From positions 1 to 7,051 of the forward strand of contig JAEZSU010000266.1 of the NCBI GenBank assembly GCA_023421635.1: a stretch of 7,051 bases of DNA, read 5' to 3'. The notes under the pieces were generated by a model. That model saw nothing but the letters and a program-made list of their open reading frames with translations. It did no database searches and was not told where the DNA came from. Made by a program: the position numbers and the translations under genes. Below, piece after piece: positions 6,752 through 7,051 of this stretch; positions within the stretch are counted from its first letter, which is position 1, and the number at the start of each line of letters is the position of its first letter. The DNA is from Actinomycetes bacterium (GTDB taxonomy: Bacteria > Actinomycetota > Actinomycetes > Actinomycetales > Microbacteriaceae).

Positions 6752-7051
6752 CTATGACCGCTTCGGCACGTCCGCGGTCGTATCCCCGCGACGGAATGTG
6801 GTGGTGAGCCGGATGCTGGCCGGCGCCGCATCCGCGAGCATCGCCGTGATGGCCGCCCCCGCGGCCCTGCCCTTCGCCGCCGCGGGCTGCTCCATCGTGG
6901 TCAGCGTGAGCGGCGCGATCCCGTCGGAGGAGATGCCGTCGAAGCCGGTGACGGACACGTCCTCGGGCACGCGCAGCCCGGCGTCGCGGATGGCGCGGAC
7001 GACCCCCACGGCGAGCAGGTCGCTCTGCGCGATGACCGCGGTCGGCCGCGG
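6752..7051 (-). CDS. LacI-family transcriptional regulator, C-terminal 99 residues (5' end outside the window)
   Basis: The frame is open to the right edge, so the GTG at 7009 is an internal Val codon. The visible part is the end of the periplasmic-binding-protein-like effector domain. It has RPTAVIAQSDLLAVGVVRAI (residues 2-21 of the fragment), RVPEDVSVTGFDGI (27-40, whose GFD Asp is the position that contacts the sugar in LacI-type proteins), APLTLTTMEQPAAAKGRAAG (46-65) and a closing FRRGDTTADVPKRS. All are hallmarks of sugar-responsive actinobacterial LacI regulators. The DNA-binding helix-turn-helix is not in the window. The ligand cannot be told from this part. It ends with TAG at 6754-6752, 80 bases before the preferred mrpA start and on the same strand. 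Control of the mrp genes by it is possible but unsupported. Confidence 0.92.
   Translation of the reverse strand, partial: PRPTAVIAQSDLLAVGVVRAIRDAGLRVPEDVSVTGFDGISSDGIAPLTLTTMEQPAAAKGRAAGAAITAMLADAAPASIRLTTTFRRGDTTADVPKRS

Noticed and set aside
7007..7009. GTG at 7009 as the start of a small 85-residue protein
   Set aside because: The 14 upstream codons continue the conserved LacI-family motif PTAVIAQSDLLAVGVV, so this GTG is an internal Val codon.
1..7051. Mobile element, CRISPR array, tRNA, phage defence or other undescribed system
   Set aside because: I saw no transposase, spaced repeats, tRNA-like cloverleaf or atypical composition. The window reads as ordinary core chromosome.

Overview
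The window looks like a chromosomal segment of a high-GC actinobacterium, probably of the Microbacteriaceae (Microbacterium-like). This rests on the high GC content with almost exclusively G/C wobble bases, the frequent GTG starts, and the type of the flanking genes. The family placement is inferred from protein character, not from a search.

Layout. (1) Positions 1-458, plus strand: the 3' part of a gene for a secreted protein ending in a lytic-transglycosylase-like domain. (2) Positions 470 to about 6671 (or 6707), minus strand: one tightly packed six-gene operon for a Mrp-type multisubunit Na+/H+ antiporter, in the order mrpA(B)-C-D-E-F-G. MrpB is fused to the C-terminus of MrpA. Every internal junction is a 4-base ATGA or GTGA overlap, which points to translational coupling. 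(3) Positions 6752-7051, minus strand: the 3' end of a LacI-family regulator gene, lying just upstream of the operon on the same strand. The plus-strand gene and mrpG converge, with 11 bases between their stop codons. No stretch over 300 bases lacks a gene.

How it works together. MrpA and MrpD are paralogous membrane subunits related to the antiporter-like subunits of respiratory complex I, and MrpC resembles NuoK. MrpE, F and G are small membrane subunits, and all are normally needed for one hetero-oligomeric complex. The expected role is proton-motive-force-driven export of Na+ (or another monovalent cation), supporting pH, salt and possibly bile or oxidative-stress tolerance.

I see no undescribed system here; the core is a well-known operon. 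The points worth a second look are the start of mrpA, where codon use, a Shine-Dalgarno sequence and a 17-bp inverted repeat all argue against the upstream GTG; the long acidic tail on MrpC; a Lys-to-Gln position in MrpD; and a GC-rich palindrome at the convergent gene ends.
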